Shown: positions 1 through 11,755, counted from the first letter of the stretch. The stretch is DNA of 64,000 nt from Excoecaria cochinchinensis (GCA_947683425.1 CANTUQ010000076.1:5022001-5086000); one strand, 5' to 3'. Notes: generated by a model not told the origin, from the sequence alone. Numbers and translations: made by a program.

Positions 1-1393
1 GAAACGGGCGAGATTGGCTGGTCACAAGGCGTGACTGGCCTCCTCGCAGGGCAGGTCACGCGACGTGACTGAGGGTCACGTCTCGTGACTTGCTTTGCCC
101 CTCGCGGATCAGACGACATCACTCGCTGATCACGCCTCGTCCCTCGCAGATCACGCAGCGCCCTCGCAGGTCACGCGACGTGACTGGACGTCACGTCTCG
201 TGACTTGCTTCAGCACTCTCGCAGGTCACGCGACGTGACTGGTCGTCACATCTCGTGACTTGCTTCTCTTCAGCTGTTACGCGACTTGCCTTCCCTCAGC
301 CGGTCACGTGGCGTGACGGGGAGTCACGTCTCGTGACTGGCTTCATCTCAACTGGTCACGAGTTGTGATAAGCAGCCACAACCCGCGACCAGCCTCAAGC
401 TGGCAGGTCACGCGACGTGACCTGAGGTCACGTCTCATGACTTGCCTTTCTTCTTGGCGAGTCGCGCGACAGCATCAGGAAAAACGGGATTTTTGACAGA
501 ACTCGATTTCCAGAATTTCCAGAATAATAAAATCAATCCCAATTGATTTAAAACCATACAAATCAATTCATACCTTTCAAGAAAGATCCCAAACAATTCA
601 AACAATATATAAACGACTCAAACCAGTATTCAGTCAACCTAATCAAGGGTATTTGAATTCAAATTCTTCAAGAACATATAAACCCTAAATTTTACAATAA
701 CTTAAAATCACACAAAGCACAATAAAAAATTCCCAAACCTGAATTCTAAACTTCTATCACTTAGCTCCACTAGATCCAGAAACCTCTTTACCCTTTGGAT
801 CACGAGGAGCTTCAGCTAAAAACATCACAACAAGAACATTCACAAAGTAAACCCTAAGTTAAGCCTAAACTTAAGGAAGAAGAAGAAGATGAAGAATTAC
901 AGCAAGATAAAGACAAGGATATGCACTTACCAAGCTAGGGAATGCCAAGAGAGATTAACTTCACCAATAAAATCTTGAGTCCACACACAAGAGCCCTTAG
1001 GGAAAAAGGAAAGGAAAAAGAAGAAGACAAGTGAAGAAAGAACGTGAATCTGCCAATTCCTTTTCTTTCTTTCCTTTTTCTTTTTCTTTTCTTTACCCTA
1101 AGTAAGTGTCCATTACCTATTGGTGAAGCTAACCACTCACATTAAAATTCCACACACATCACACATACCTAATGCACTTGTAATTAAAGTACCCTACAAT
1201 GGCATAAACACACACACCCAAGTATTTCTCACTTAATAAACACACTAATGCCATGTATGCACCCACATAATAATAAACCCAAAAACATACAGTTTACTAA
1301 AATACCCTTATGAAATGCCGAACACATGCGAATGCTTACACATACAGACAGACAGACAGGCTCATTCTACTAGGGGGCAAACGGGGTGTGACA
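1..1393 (-). repeat. Element A 3' LTR (partial)
   Basis: Bases 1-1393 match 7217-8632 almost base for base, apart from a short indel in the palindrome cluster near 7363-7385. The LTR ends in GTGTGACA on the plus strand (TGTCACAC as its first bases on the minus strand). About 1.1 kb, including the hairpin cassette seen at 6515-6598 in the other LTR, lies beyond the left edge. Confidence 0.93.
19..475. repeat. CGTGAC inverted-repeat cluster in A 3' LTR
   Basis: About a dozen imperfect copies of GGTCACGCGACGTGACT alternate with CGTCACGTCTCGTGACTT. Each copy is nearly its own reverse complement (GTCACG...CGTGAC), and copies are separated by short variable spacers often containing CTCGCAG or TTGCTT. 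The cluster is strongly GC- and CpG-rich while the rest of the LTR is AT-rich. ACGT cores are frequent, which could also act as bZIP-type binding sites; that is inference. Confidence 0.85.
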
Positions 1394-2696
1394 ACTCTCC
1401 CCTACTAATAAGAATTTCGTCCTCGAAATTCTCACCTGAACTGAATAACTGCGGATACTGAGCTTTGATTGACTCCTCTGGTTCCCAAGTCGCTTCTTCG
1501 ACTCCATGATGAATCCATAACACTTTAACCAACGGAATCTGCTTATTTCTCAACTGCCTCACCTCTCGGGCTAGAATAGCTCGCGGTTCCTCATCATAAG
1601 AGAAGTCTGGCTGAACCTGGATATCCTGAACTGACAGAACATGCGAAGGATCTGATCTATACCGACGAAGCATCGAAACGTGGAATACATCGTGCAACTT
1701 TGCTAACTCCATCGGTAGCGCCAATCTGTAGGCTACAGGTCCTACCTTAGCCAAAATCTCATAAGGTCCAATGAATCGAGGACTAAGCTTGCCTTTCTTG
1801 CCAAACCGAAGCACCTTCCTCCAAGGTGAAACCTTGAGGAAAACCTTGTCCCCGATCTCAAAATGCACATCTTTTCTTTTCAGATTGGCATAAGACTTCT
1901 GTCGATCCTTGGCTGCCTTCAAATTCCGCTGCACCACTCTGATCTTCTCTTCAGTATCTCTAACCAAGTCTGGTCCAATCATAGATCTCTCGGATAGCTC
2001 GGTCCAACAAATCGGAGTCCTACACTGACGACCATACAAAGCCTCATATGGTGCCATACCGATACTCGATTGAAAACTGTTGTTGTAGGCAAACTCCATC
2101 AACGATACATATCTGTCCCAACTACCCGGAAAATTCAAAGCACAAGCTCTCATCATATCCTCCAGAATCTGAATAACTCGCTCTGACTGACCATCGGTCT
2201 GAGGATGAAACGTTGTACTGAAGTTCAACCTAGTGCCCAAAGCTCTCTGTAACTCCTTCCAAAACTTGGAAGTAAACCTCGGATCCCGATCTGATACTAT
2301 GGACAAAGGCACACCATGCAACCGAACTATCTCATCTACATAGATCCTGGCCAATCTGTCCATGGAGTAGTCCACTCTAACCGGCAGAAAGTGAGCTGAT
2401 TTCGTAAGCCGATCCACAATAACCCAAACTGAGTCATGCTTCCTCTGAGTCAAAGGTAAACCAGAAACAAAGTCCATGGCGATGTCATCCCATTTCCACT
2501 CAGGAATGGATAAAGGCATAAGCAAACCTGAAGGAACCTGATGCTCGGCCTTTACCTGCTGACAAGTCAAGCACTTGGAAACAAAATCCACTATATCACG
2601 CTTCATACTGGACCACCAATAGAATTGCTTCATGTCTCTATACATCTTCTCACTACCCGGATGCATAGTAAAGACTGAACTATGCGCCTCACTCAT
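1362..2696 (-). pseudogene. pol: Element A integrase with C-terminal chromodomain (3' part of gag-pol frame)
   Basis: This 444-codon open stretch begins with the integrase H2C2 zinc finger (histidines in EAH and MHPG, cysteines in CLTC). The catalytic core follows: D in WDDIAMDF, D in SDRDPRF, E in GQSERVIQ. The GKKGKLSPRFIGPY region is the typical integrase C-terminal domain. The last ~60 residues form a chromodomain (EEPRAIL, LVKVLW, EEATWEPEE), thought to steer integration to particular chromatin marks. The frame passes through the polypurine tract and stops 32 nt inside the 3' LTR. A TAG at 2700-2702 separates it from the RNase H part in the same frame. All catalytic residues look intact. 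Confidence 0.93.
1394..1406 (-). other. Polypurine tract of element A
   Basis: On the minus strand AGTAGGGGAGAGT directly abuts the first base of the 3' LTR (TGTCACAC). This is the expected position of the plus-strand DNA primer. The tract is also coding: the pol frame runs through it into the LTR. Confidence 0.88.
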
Positions 2697-2699
2697 GAG

Positions 2700-3587
2700 C
2701 TATCTCCTCAAATCCTCAGATTCTGGCACACACAAGCGATCTCTGAACATAAGTACCTCATCCTGAACTGAGAACTCTGATGGCTTACCCAATCTAACCT
2801 CATGCACAATCTGTTGAAGCCTCACATCGTCTCTCTGAGCATCCACAATCCTCTGTCTCAATGTAGGCTTCACACGCAACTGAGCAATCAAAGCCCCATC
2901 TGAACCAAATCGCCATCTGAATCGCCTCAAGAACAAAGCTGAAACTGACTTCCGACTCAAAGCATCGGCGACTACATTGGCCTTACCAGGATGGTAATCC
3001 ACAATGCAGTCGTAGTCCTTAAATAACTCAAGCCAACGCCGCTGTCTCATGTTCAACTCTTTCTGTGAAAGGAAGTACTTCAAACTCTTGTGGTCCGAGA
3101 AGATCCTACACTTTTCCCCATACAGGTAATGACGCCAAATCTTCAAGGCAAAGATCACAGCTGCCAACTCTAAATCATGCGTCGGATAGTTCCTCTCATG
3201 TGGCTTCAATTGTCGAGAAGCATAAGCCACTACTTTTCCTTCCTGCATCAGCACACATCCAAGACCAACTCCAGAAGCATCACTGTAAATGACAAACTCC
3301 TTACCCGAGATGGGTTGAGTAAGGATAGGAGCCTCAACAAGCAACTGCTTTAACCGATCAAAACAAGACTGACACCTGTCTGACCACTCAAATCTGACTC
3401 CTTTCCTCAACAATCTAGTCATAGGAGCAGCAATCACAGAAAATCCTTTAACGAACCGACGGTTGTAACCTGCTAAACCGAGGAAACTCCTCACTTCCTG
3501 AACATTTCGAGGCGCTTTCCAATCAACTATCGCCTCAATCTTGGCTGGATCTACCTGAATACCTCTAGCTGAAACAATGTGACCCAA
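2700..3587 (-). pseudogene. pol: Element A reverse transcriptase thumb/connection and RNase H
   Basis: This is the middle of the gag-pol frame. It opens with MGHIVSARGIQVDP, the end of the RT domain, then the connection (VRSFLGLAGYNRRFVKGF). The Ty3-type RNase H shows DAS (YSDASGVGLG), ELAAVIFALK with the catalytic glutamate, SDHKSL and HPGKANVVADALSR. It is bounded by TAG at 3606-3608 and TAG at 2700-2702, both in the same frame, so only point changes break the polyprotein. At 3606-3608 the related families have Trp, so TGG to TAG is the likely change. Confidence 0.92.
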
Positions 3588-3605
3588 GAATGATACTTCT
3601 CGAAG

Positions 3606-3869
3606 CTAGAAATCACACTTGCTAAGCTTAGCAAAGAACTGATGCTCTCTTAACATCTGCAAAACCAACCGGAGATGCTCCTCATGCTCACTCTCATCCT
3701 TGGAATATACCAAGATGTCATCAATGAACACTACTACAAATCGATCAAAGTATGGCCTAAACACACGGTTCATCAGATCCATAAAAGCCGCTGGAGCATT
3801 TGTCAAACCAAACGGCATCACAAGAAACTCATAGTGGCCATACCTAGTCCGAAATGCAGTCTTAACCAC
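3606..3869 (-). pseudogene. pol: Element A reverse transcriptase palm segment
   Basis: This 87-codon stretch contains the RT core: TRYGHYEFLVMPFGLTNAPAAF and the catalytic box FIDDILVYS (FIDD rather than the commoner YIDD). It lies between TAG 3879-3881 and TAG 3606-3608 and continues the same frame on both sides. It would be functional only with readthrough or repair of both codons. Confidence 0.92.
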
Positions 3870-3878
3870 ATCTGCATC

Positions 3879-5468
3879 CTAAACTCGTAACTGATAGTAC
3901 CCTGATCGAAGATCTATCTTGGAGAAGACACCCGCACCTCGAAGCTGATCAAACAAATCCTCAATCCTAGGCAACGGATACTTGTTCTTCACTGTAACTT
4001 TATTAATCTGCCGGTAGTCAATACACATCCGCAGGGATCCATCTTTCTTCTTGACAAACAGCACTGGAGCTCCCCATGGAGATATGCTAGGTCGAATAAA
4101 CCTCTTATCCAATAACTCTTGTAGCTGAGATTTAAGTTCCCTCAACTCTACAGGAGCCATCCGATAAGGTGCTCTCGAAATAGGTGCAGTACCCGGCATA
4201 ATCTCAATGGACAACTCAACCTCTCGCTCAGGAGGCAAACCAGGCAACTCGCTCGGGAACACATCACTAAACTCCCGCACTATAGGAATGTCCTCAATCT
4301 GAACCTGATCCCTCCTAGAATCTAACACAACTGCTAGAAAAGCCTCACATCCTTTCCTGATGAATCTCTTAGCTTGCATCGCAGAAATCACATTATTCAA
4401 CGAACTAGCACCCAAACCTTTCAGAAACACAGGAGACTGACTTCTATCCCGAAGTACAACTGTCTTCCTATGGCAATCAACTACAGCCCGGTGCTTACCC
4501 AACCAGTCCATACCCAGAATCAGATCAAACTCTCTGAAGGTTAACTCGATCAAATCCGCTGGAAGCACAACTCCCTCAACAATCAGAGGACAACTCCTAA
4601 AAACTCTACTCACACTGACACTATGCCCTAATGGACTGGTCACACAAATCTCATAATCTAACTGATCAACAGAATGCAATTTATCAACAATTTTATCCGT
4701 GCACAAATATGAGTGTGTGGAACCAGGATCAATTAGAGCATATAACTCAGTGTCATGGAGTAGGAACTTACCAGCAATAACATCAGGCGCATCCTGCTCA
4801 TCTCTGGCTCTCATGGCATAGGCTCTAACGGCACCCTGAGGAGGACGCTCAACAGTCTCAGAAGCAGCTCCATCTCTATGCCGTCCACCTCGACCTCTAC
4901 CTCGGCCTCTACCTCGGGTAGCCTGAGAAGCAATCGAACCAACCCTACTAGCTCCTCCCTGAGGTCCTGAATCCTCAATCGACTGGGGACAACTAGCCAC
5001 ACGGTGCTCAGTGCTCCCACATCTAAAACATCCCCCAGTGAGCCACCTACACTCACCCCGGTGAGCCTTGCTGCAATTCTCACAAATAGGTATGGCATCA
5101 GATTTACCTCCCCTACCAGAACCTGACACAGCTGCAGAACCCTGTCGTCTACCTCTAGAAGCCGGACCAGATGCCGACTCATCCTGCGGGTTCCTAGATC
5201 TCTTACCCGAAGAAGATCCTCCACGAGAAGAACTCCTCCTCTGAGCTCTCTCTCTCAAGACAGTCTCTGATAACTCAGCTCGCACAGCAGCCTCTACAAT
5301 CTGATAATAACTGACCCCAGGTATGCACATCAGAGAAATCAAAGCAATCTTCAAAGACTCATTTAACCCTGCCTCGAAATGCTTGCATCTAAAGTCATCA
5401 GTCATAACTCCACGTGGGGCATAGCGAGATAACCTGTTGAACTCCTTCTCATAATCTGCTACAGACAT
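3879..5468 (-). pseudogene. gag-pol: Element A gag C-terminal half, protease and RT N-terminal part
   Basis: Domains in order: the end of the capsid-like gag (FEAGLNESLKIALI), a basic linker rich in R, S and G, two zinc knuckles (one starting CENCSKAH, then CFRCGSTEHRVASC of the CX2CX4HX4C type), an RG-rich patch, the aspartic protease with active site DPGST and the flap-side motif ILGMDWL, then RT fingers (FVKKKDGSLRMCIDYRQINK, KIDLRSGYYQL). Gag and pol share one frame, as is usual for Tekay-type elements. The first ATG (5468) lies just after the TAG at 5475-5477, so an internal restart is possible but unproven. Confidence 0.93.
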
Positions 5469-5474
5469 GGCCCT

Positions 5475-5993
5475 CTATTTCAAACTCAAAAACTGCGCCC
5501 ATCTCGAATCTCTATAAGTCTGAGTAATATACTTCTTTGTGAACTCACCCTCAAAGAACTCCCAGGTAATCGGATTCGGTAGCTGAGGATGCCTGGAAAC
5601 TAATTCCCACCACTCAAAAGCAGACCCCTGCAGAAGAACTAATGCACACTCTGCCTGCTGGTCAGGAGGACACCGAATCTCTCTCAAAGCACGCTTTACT
5701 TTATCTAACCATCTCTCTGCCATCTCAGATTCATTTAAACCAGTACCATAGAAATCCTTAACTCCTGCCCTTCTCAAATTCTCCATGGGTTCTCTAGGAG
5801 CAGTCACTCTCTCCAAAACCCTAGCCATGTCCTGATGCAACCTGAACATAGCCTCTAAGGGCATGACTGCGGCCTCGGGCTGGACCCTAGCATGCTGAGC
5901 CGACACAGTAATAGAAACAGACGGATCCACAACTGGAGGATTCACACTTTCGGCGGACTCCTCGAGTGATCCACGAACAGAATTAGAAGCCAT
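5475..5993 (-). pseudogene. gag: Element A gag N-terminal part, ended by an in-frame TAG
   Basis: The ATG at 5993 is the first methionine after the primer-binding site and starts a 172-residue gag segment (Retrotrans_gag-like: KDFYGTGLNESEMAERWLDKVKRAL, GSAFEWWELV, FTKKYI). It ends in LSLK followed by TAG (5475-5477). The next part of gag continues in the same frame with RAMSVADYEKEF. Related plant gags normally read through here, usually with Gln. Elements B (14145-14147) and E (60181-60183) have TAG at the same codon, which makes a simple private mutation less obvious. Confidence 0.9.
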
Positions 5994-6098
5994 CTAAACA
6001 AACAAGAAACAACCATATCAGCCAACACAGAACTAGACACATACACATCTAAGAAACTCAGAACAATCACAATAACACCCAGAAATGCCTAAACCTAT

Positions 6099-6110
6099 GC
6101 TCTGATACCA
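6099..6110 (-). other. Primer-binding site of element A (initiator Met tRNA type)
   Basis: The minus strand reads TGGTATCAGAGC, the standard plant Ty3/gypsy and copia site complementary to the 3' end of initiator methionine tRNA. It lies 5 nt from the LTR end (spacer CAAAC on the plus strand). Confidence 0.95.
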
Positions 6111-6514
6111 CAAACTGTAACACCCCCTTCCCATACGTAGGCGATCCCATCCGATAAGGAGTGAGATGCCGTATGAGTCAAGGTATCACCACGCAATAGC
6201 AAAGCAAAACATACATCCATTCATATCATACATTCAGAAATACAGAATAATTAAAAACTTTACATGCAGAAAGCAAAAGCTGATCATGCATTACTATAAT
6301 AAATTATTACAATAATGATCTGATCAACAAGCTGAAACAAAATAATATTACATATCCAAAATATAATTACAAATGCGAAAGCAGAAACAAAACTGATACA
6401 GAGAGTCCTATACAAAAAGAATCATCACTAATACAAAACTGAGCCCTACACTAAAACCCTTCTGTGTTGGCTTGATGACGGCGACTCCCTCAAAGCAAAA
6501 CTCCTTCCGCACCT

Positions 6515-6598
6515 GCACGGGTAAAACACCGTGCTAAGCGAAAAATGCTTAGTGGGGAAACACACATAAATAATGGACGGCCATTCACAATGGTCGTC
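6515..6598 (-). other. Conserved stem-loop cassette in A 5' LTR
   Basis: There are three consecutive inverted repeats. GCACGG (6515-6520) pairs with CCGTGC (6529-6534); CTAAGC (6534-6539) pairs with GCTTAG (6547-6552); GACGGCCATT (6576-6585) pairs with AATGGTCGTC (6589-6598, one wobble). The same structures occur at similar depth in elements C, D and F and partly in B and S3, with changes that keep pairing. A role in packaging, dimerization or 3' end formation is inference. Confidence 0.75.
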
Positions 6599-6929
6599 AA
6601 GGCATAACACATTCACAATGGCAGAATACAAAGGCTATAACATAATCCATACAAACATGCTCATGTAATAAAGCCATACAATCAGTATTTCATAATCATA
6701 TTCATTCAGATAATCCTTTTATAGCCAAATCAGATCAAAGCATTTCAAATAAACATTTAAAGAACACCTGCTGACTCTAGATAGTGGATAACGAGTGTAC
6801 AGACAGTACTTTCCGGGTACGAGCCGATTACAGACAGTACGTTACGGGTACGAATCGATTAAACCATTATACTTTAACTTTCACAGATATTTTCAAAAGG
6901 GACCTTAAACAAGATCCAATACAGAAAAG

Positions 6930-7015
6930 GGTTCGCGAGGAACCAAACGGGGACCTGATCGGGGTCCAAACAGAACTATGTGCTGCAGCTAACAGACTCT
7001 ATTAGGCATGCCTAA
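6930..7015 (-). other. Second structured block of A LTR: GGTTC hairpin, GGACC inverted repeat, 14-nt palindrome
   Basis: GGTTC (6930-6934) pairs with GAACC (6940-6944) around GCGAG. GGACC (6951-6955) pairs with GGTCC (6963-6967). TTAGGCATGCCTAA (7002-7015) is a perfect palindrome followed by the conserved CTATCCAC. GCTGCAGC-like bases lie between. Equivalent blocks sit in C, D and F; B, E and S3 keep only the palindrome with its flank. Confidence 0.7.
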
Positions 7016-7234
7016 CTATCCACTTACTTGACACTAGCAGGTTATGCGTCAAACAGATCACATTTCAGGGTACAGAATAGTATTCATCAGAAATTCATGG
7101 TATTATTCAAATCAGAGTATATACAAGTATGACAGGCATTATACCACAGTATAAATTCATACTAGATTTATTTTTGAGTCGAAAGCTGGAAAATTTGGGA
7201 AAAAGAGCAGAACGGGGAAACGGGCGAGATTGGC

Positions 7235-7705
7235 TGGTCACAAGGCGTGACTGGCCTCCTCACAGGGCAGGTCACGCGACGTGACTGAGGGTTACATCTC
7301 ATGACTTGCTCTGCCCCTCGCGGATCAGACGACATCACTCGCTGATCACGCCTCGTCCCTCGCAGATCACGCGACGTGATCTCGCAGATCACGCAGCGCC
7401 CTCGCAGGTCACGCGACGTGACTGGACGTCACATCTCGTGACTTGCTTCAGCACTCTCGCAGGTCACGCGACGTGACTGGTCGTCACGTCTCGTGACTTG
7501 CTTCTCTTCAGCTGTTACGCGACTTGCCTTCCCTCAGCCGGTCACGTGGCGTGACGGGGAGTCACGTCTCGTGACTGGCTTCATCTCAACTGGTCACGAG
7601 TTTTGACAAGCAGCCACAACCCGCGACCAGCCTCAAGCTGGCAGGTCACGCGACGTGACCTGACGTCACGTCTCGTGACTTGCCTTTCTTCTTGGCGAGT
7701 CGCGC
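7235..7705. repeat. CGTGAC inverted-repeat cluster in A 5' LTR
   Basis: This is the partner of the cluster at 19-475, with the same order of units plus one extra ~21-bp unit (GATCACGCGACGTGATC) near 7363. The expansion by one palindromic unit shows that the array changes length between sister LTRs. Confidence 0.85.
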
Positions 7706-8632
7706 GACAGCATCAGGAAAAACGGGATTTTTGACAGAACTCGATTTCCAGAATTTCCAGAACAATAAAATCAATCCCAATTGATTTAAAACCATACAAA
7801 TCAATTCATACCTTTCAAGAAAGATCCCAAAGAATTCAAACAACATATAAACGACTCAAACCCGTATTCAGTCAACCTAATTAAGGGTATTTGCATTCAA
7901 ATTCTTCAAGAACATATAAACCCTAAATTTTACAATAACTTAAAATCACACAAAGCACAATCAAAAATTCCCAAACCTGAATTCTAAACTTCTATCACTT
8001 AGCTCCACTAGGTCCAGCAACCTCTTTACCCTTTGGATCACGAGGAGCTTCAGCTAAAAACATCACAACAAGAACATTCACAAAGTAAACCCTAAGTTAA
8101 GCCTAAACTTAAGGAAGAAGAAGAAGATGAAGAATTACAGCAAGATAAAGACAAGGATATGCACTTACCAAGCTAGGGAATGCCAAGAGAGATTAACTTC
8201 ACCAATAAAATCTTGAGTCCACACACAAGAGCCCTTAGGGAAAAAGGAAAGGAAAAAAGAAGAAGACAAGTGAAGAAAGAACGTGAATCTGCCAATTCCT
8301 TTTCTTTCTTTTCTTTTTCTTTTTCTTTTCTTTACCCTAAGTAAGTGTCCATTACCTATTGGTGAAGCTAACCACTCACATTAAAATTCCACACACATCA
8401 CACATACCTAATGCACTTGTAATTAAAGTACCCTACAATGGCATAAACACACACACCCAAGTATTTCTCACTTAATAAACACACTAATGCCATGTATGCA
8501 CCCACATAATAATAAACCCAAAAACATACATTTTACTAAAATACCGTTATGAAATGCCGAACACATGCGAATGCTTACACATACAGACAGACAAACAGGC
8601 TCATTCTACTAGGGGGCAAACGGGGTGTGACA

Positions 8633-9755
8633 GGATGCTCGAGAGAAGAGAAGGGAAGAGAAGAAAAGAGGAGCAAAGGAGGGAAGCCACGCGCTGTCGC
8701 GAGCGTGGCGAGACACGGAGGAAGAAGAAGATCACACAGCTGAAAGGAGTGAAGTGCCGTGCTCTGTCCTGAGTCCGACAGAAAGAGCCATTGGATAGTT
8801 TTCCTTGAAAAGTCACTTAAACAATTTGGACTTGCCACCAAGTTTTGCAACTCTTTGAAGAATCGTATCAAGGGACCTGACCTTTAGAACAATACAAATA
8901 TTAATTTCAACTGTAATTTGAGGATGATAGAATTTTTTACTAATTAATTTTCTATAACTTTGAGAGAACAAAATTTCTATAGTTAAAGTTCTAAGTTAGA
9001 TTTTATGTTTTGAAGAAGAAGACCAAGGAGAAGAAAATTTCTTACAAGGGTTTGGGAAAAGGGTTGAGAGATTTCTTTCTACTTACTCTTATCTATTACT
9101 TTCTTCTCTATAATTAAATAAATGTTATTTAAGGATCTTGAATGATATTATTGTTATTTTCTGCTTCCATTTATGTTATTAGTCTTTTAATACATAATTG
9201 TCTAGTAGTATTATTGCATGATCATTATAAGTTAAGATAGAATTGAGGCATTCACTTTATCTTACAACTAATAGAATTTCATTATCAAAACATAACTTGA
9301 GAGATCAGTATGTCAAGATAATTGCTATAGGTTGGTGATTAATATTAAAATATGTAATTAGAATTAACTAGTTCATTATTGAGAGTTAAGAATTAGTATT
9401 ATAATTGCATGTTTTGGGCACTCTAGTTCATATCGAGAGAATAAATTAGAAATTTATTACAACTTGGCTTGCTGATAAGATTATAATTATAATAAAAAGA
9501 TGGAATTAAATTTCATAATTATTAGTTCTTCATCATCTACATTGTCTTCTTTTATCATTTTTAACTAGGTTTAATTAATTTGCATGACACGAGTAGTATA
9601 GAATTAACTTACAAATTATTTAACATTGTAAACAAAATAAAATCAATTAGTAATAGTGAGTAATATTTAATCTACTTTCTCTGTGGGATCGACATCTTAA
9701 GTACTATAAGTGATTAACCGTGCACTTGCGGAGTTAGCGTTTTTTGCACCTAACA
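8633..9755 (+). repeat. Athila-like LTR, 3' part only
   Basis: Similar to 53,600-54,716 in element G: the same order of a purine-rich block, a CCATTGGATAGTTTTCC-like segment, GAAGAAGAAGACCAAGGAG, an AT-rich middle, TGTGGGATCGACATCTTAAGTACT, and the end TTTTTGCACCTAACA. Its 5' part would lie left of element A, outside the window. It holds one inverted repeat, CCACGC...GCGAGCGTGG (8687-8707). The flank after 9755 is not an Athila primer site, so this is a solo or truncated LTR. Confidence 0.7.
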
Positions 9756-10468
9756 GCATGCGGCTCGTCTATGGAGCTAGGCGGAGCATGGTTGAGGTGA
9801 ATAGTTTAAGATTTATTATTCTGAGGCATGTATTAGTTATTGTTTTATTTTCTTTCATTTGCTTGAGGACTGTAATAATAAAGGTTTTTCGACCGCACTT
9901 AAAAAGAACCACCACACAAAATGTTTCTACCGAAATTGGAAATTTATTAATAAAACTGGATCAATGTCCTAGCTTTTCCACCCAAATAAAATGTCACCAT
10001 AAAATTATTTTGGTAAGCATACATGTGAGGACTAATGTCCGCACCCCAAATTGAATATCTCGTTTTATGTATGTTTGCTTATTTTCTGTTAATTTATAGT
10101 GAGGGTTGTATTTCACCTCTAGTTTTGTTGTAAGTTATCACCTTTTCATCTTTACGCTCAATTTATCTTATTTACTTCTCTCCATTACATAATAATCTGA
10201 GCTTCAATTAATTGCATTGAAATGAATGAGAAAACATAATGAAATTTTATCTCTAAAACTCAATCATAATTCAATCAAGGTATGAATAAATGGAAAGTCT
10301 CAAACCTTCTCTTGTCCTAGGCTCAATGAGGTTAGAGGACCATCTTAATGTCCTATTGGGGTGGGGTCTCCAAAATATCTCTTGTTGCCCAAAATAAGCC
10401 CAATTTGTATGGTCTTAGGCTTCACGAGATTATATGATCCTTCTAGTGTTCTATTGGAAGGAGGCGTC
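9756..10468 (+). repeat. Tat-like LTR fragment (T1)
   Basis: Bases 10,200-10,468 match the reverse complement of 46,100-46,500 in LTR T4 closely and 30,350-30,560 more weakly, including two units of a ~110-bp internal repeat (…CCAAAATATCTCTTGTTGCCC…). The left part (9756-10,200) resembles 29,700-30,200 only loosely. It is cut at 10,468 by the start of the next LTR. No coding content is seen; the 114-codon frame at 9710-10054 crosses the LTR junction and looks random. Confidence 0.6.
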
Positions 10469-10822
10469 TGTAGACACTGGGTCCCGAGGCGGTCCAAGAT
10501 CAGAATAACCCGATGATGAAATCGTCACCTATTCACAAGCAAAAATATCGAAGATAATGTTTACCTTGTCGAGACCCTCATTTTTTTTTAATAAAAAATA
10601 GACAAATAAATATATATAATAAATATTACAAAAAAAATATTATTAAAAAATTAGGAAGTGTTATTTTTATATATATCAAAAGTTTTTGATTAAAAAATAT
10701 ATATATTTAAAAAAGGAATTAAATTAACTAATTAAAGATAATAAAAAAAAGATTTAATCTTAAAAAAAAGAAGGTAATTTGATTAAAAAAATAAAAATTA
10801 TTCAAGTGGGATTTGCGTGGCC

Positions 10823-10915
10823 ATGTGAGGCCAAAACTCATTTTATGAGTTGCAGCCTCACATGAGGCCGCAGCTCATTTAATGAGTTGCGGCGTCACAC
10901 GAGGCCGCACCTCCC
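10823..10915. repeat. GAGGCCGCAACTCAT inverted repeats in Tat LTR
   Basis: Two imperfect hairpins stand in tandem. Each has an arm close to GAGGCCGCAACTCAT, a 4-nt TTTA or TTAA centre, and the return arm ATGAGTTGCGGCCTC. One matching hairpin is at 28262-28298 in the other Tat LTR. They lie ~500 bp upstream of the TATA box. Confidence 0.75.
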
Positions 10916-11379
10916 GCTTCCCAGTGGCTTTCCACCAGCAAAAAAAATGATTTTGGGACTGAAAAAATCTGTTTTATTTATGCTTTATTGACTTTTGGCA
11001 AAGAGGAGTTGGAAAGCGGTTTTGTCTTTTTCCATTTTGGGAGGACAAAAAAAAATTAAAATGAAGACTTTGTTTTCATTTTTAGAGGGGCTGCTTCCAC
11101 AATAGAAAAGGAAGGTTTTTCTCATTGGAAAAAAAAGGGCAGACGAGGGAGCAAAAAAAAGGGTTGCAAAAAATCTGAGATTCAACTTTTCTTCTCATAA
11201 AAATTTTTCTTCTTGGTTTGGCTTAAGCGAGGAAAATTAAGTTCCTTGGCTTCATCAATCCATTAAAATAATGTTTTTGAGTCTTTTTTGTGTTAAAAAT
11301 TAGGTTTTCTCAAATATTTTTTGCTTTTTGCCACCGCAAAATCGACAAGGAGGATGGATTAAGACATCACTTCTCCGCA

Positions 11380-11388
11380 CTATAAATT
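11380..11388 (+). promoter_or_regulatory. Candidate TATA box of Tat LTR
   Basis: CTATAAATT lies in CTTCTCCGCACTATAAATTTTGAG. The same position in the other Tat LTR (28771-28779) reads CTATAAATT within an otherwise diverged context. This fits a U3 promoter but there is no start-site evidence. Confidence 0.5.
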
Positions 11389-11598
11389 TTGAGGATAAAT
11401 ATTCCTGGATCCATTTTCATTTCATTTTGTTTATCATTATTGTTGTTAATATTGTTGTTTTTTTGCTATCATTATCATGTTTATCAGTTATTCTTATTAT
11501 TTTTGATGTGGTTATCATTACTGTTGATGTGTTTTTTGTGGTTTTGACTTGATTTTTATTATTGTTATTTATCACACTTATTATCATGGCTAACGTGG

Positions 11599-11603
<5 letters not shown>

Positions 11604-11663
<60 letters not shown>

Positions 11664-11714
11664 TTTCTACTACTATCATCATCATCATCATCATTATTAT
11701 GATTATGATTATTA

Positions 11715-11755
<41 letters not shown>

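Larger units (their letters stand above)
1..8632 (-). mobile_element. Element A: chromodomain Ty3/gypsy retrotransposon (Tekay/Del-like), 3' LTR cut by window edge
   Basis: The order on the minus strand is 5' LTR (8632-6116), primer-binding site, gag, protease, reverse transcriptase, RNase H, integrase with chromodomain, polypurine tract, and partial 3' LTR (1393-1). Protein order RT-RH-IN plus a C-terminal chromodomain defines a chromovirus; the long LTR (2517 bp) and initiator-Met tRNA primer site fit the Tekay/Del clade, an assignment made from memory of the family. The gag-pol frame has four TAG codons and no frameshift, so the copy is dead or nearly so but not old. Its right flank (GGATG at 8633-8637 would be the target duplication) lies inside an Athila-like LTR; the left flank is outside the window. 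Confidence 0.93.
6116..8632 (-). repeat. Element A 5' LTR (complete, 2517 bp)
   Basis: The LTR runs TGTCACAC...GTGTTACA on the minus strand (TG...CA). The right 1.4 kb is duplicated at 1-1393. It contains the hairpin cassette (6515-6598), the palindromes near 6930-7015 and a CGTGAC inverted-repeat cluster (7235-7705). No tool was used to find the R region or the promoter, and I do not assign them. Confidence 0.93.

Noticed and set aside
9710..10054. 114-codon plus-strand frame
   Set aside because: It crosses the end of an Athila-like LTR into a Tat LTR fragment and shows no known motif.
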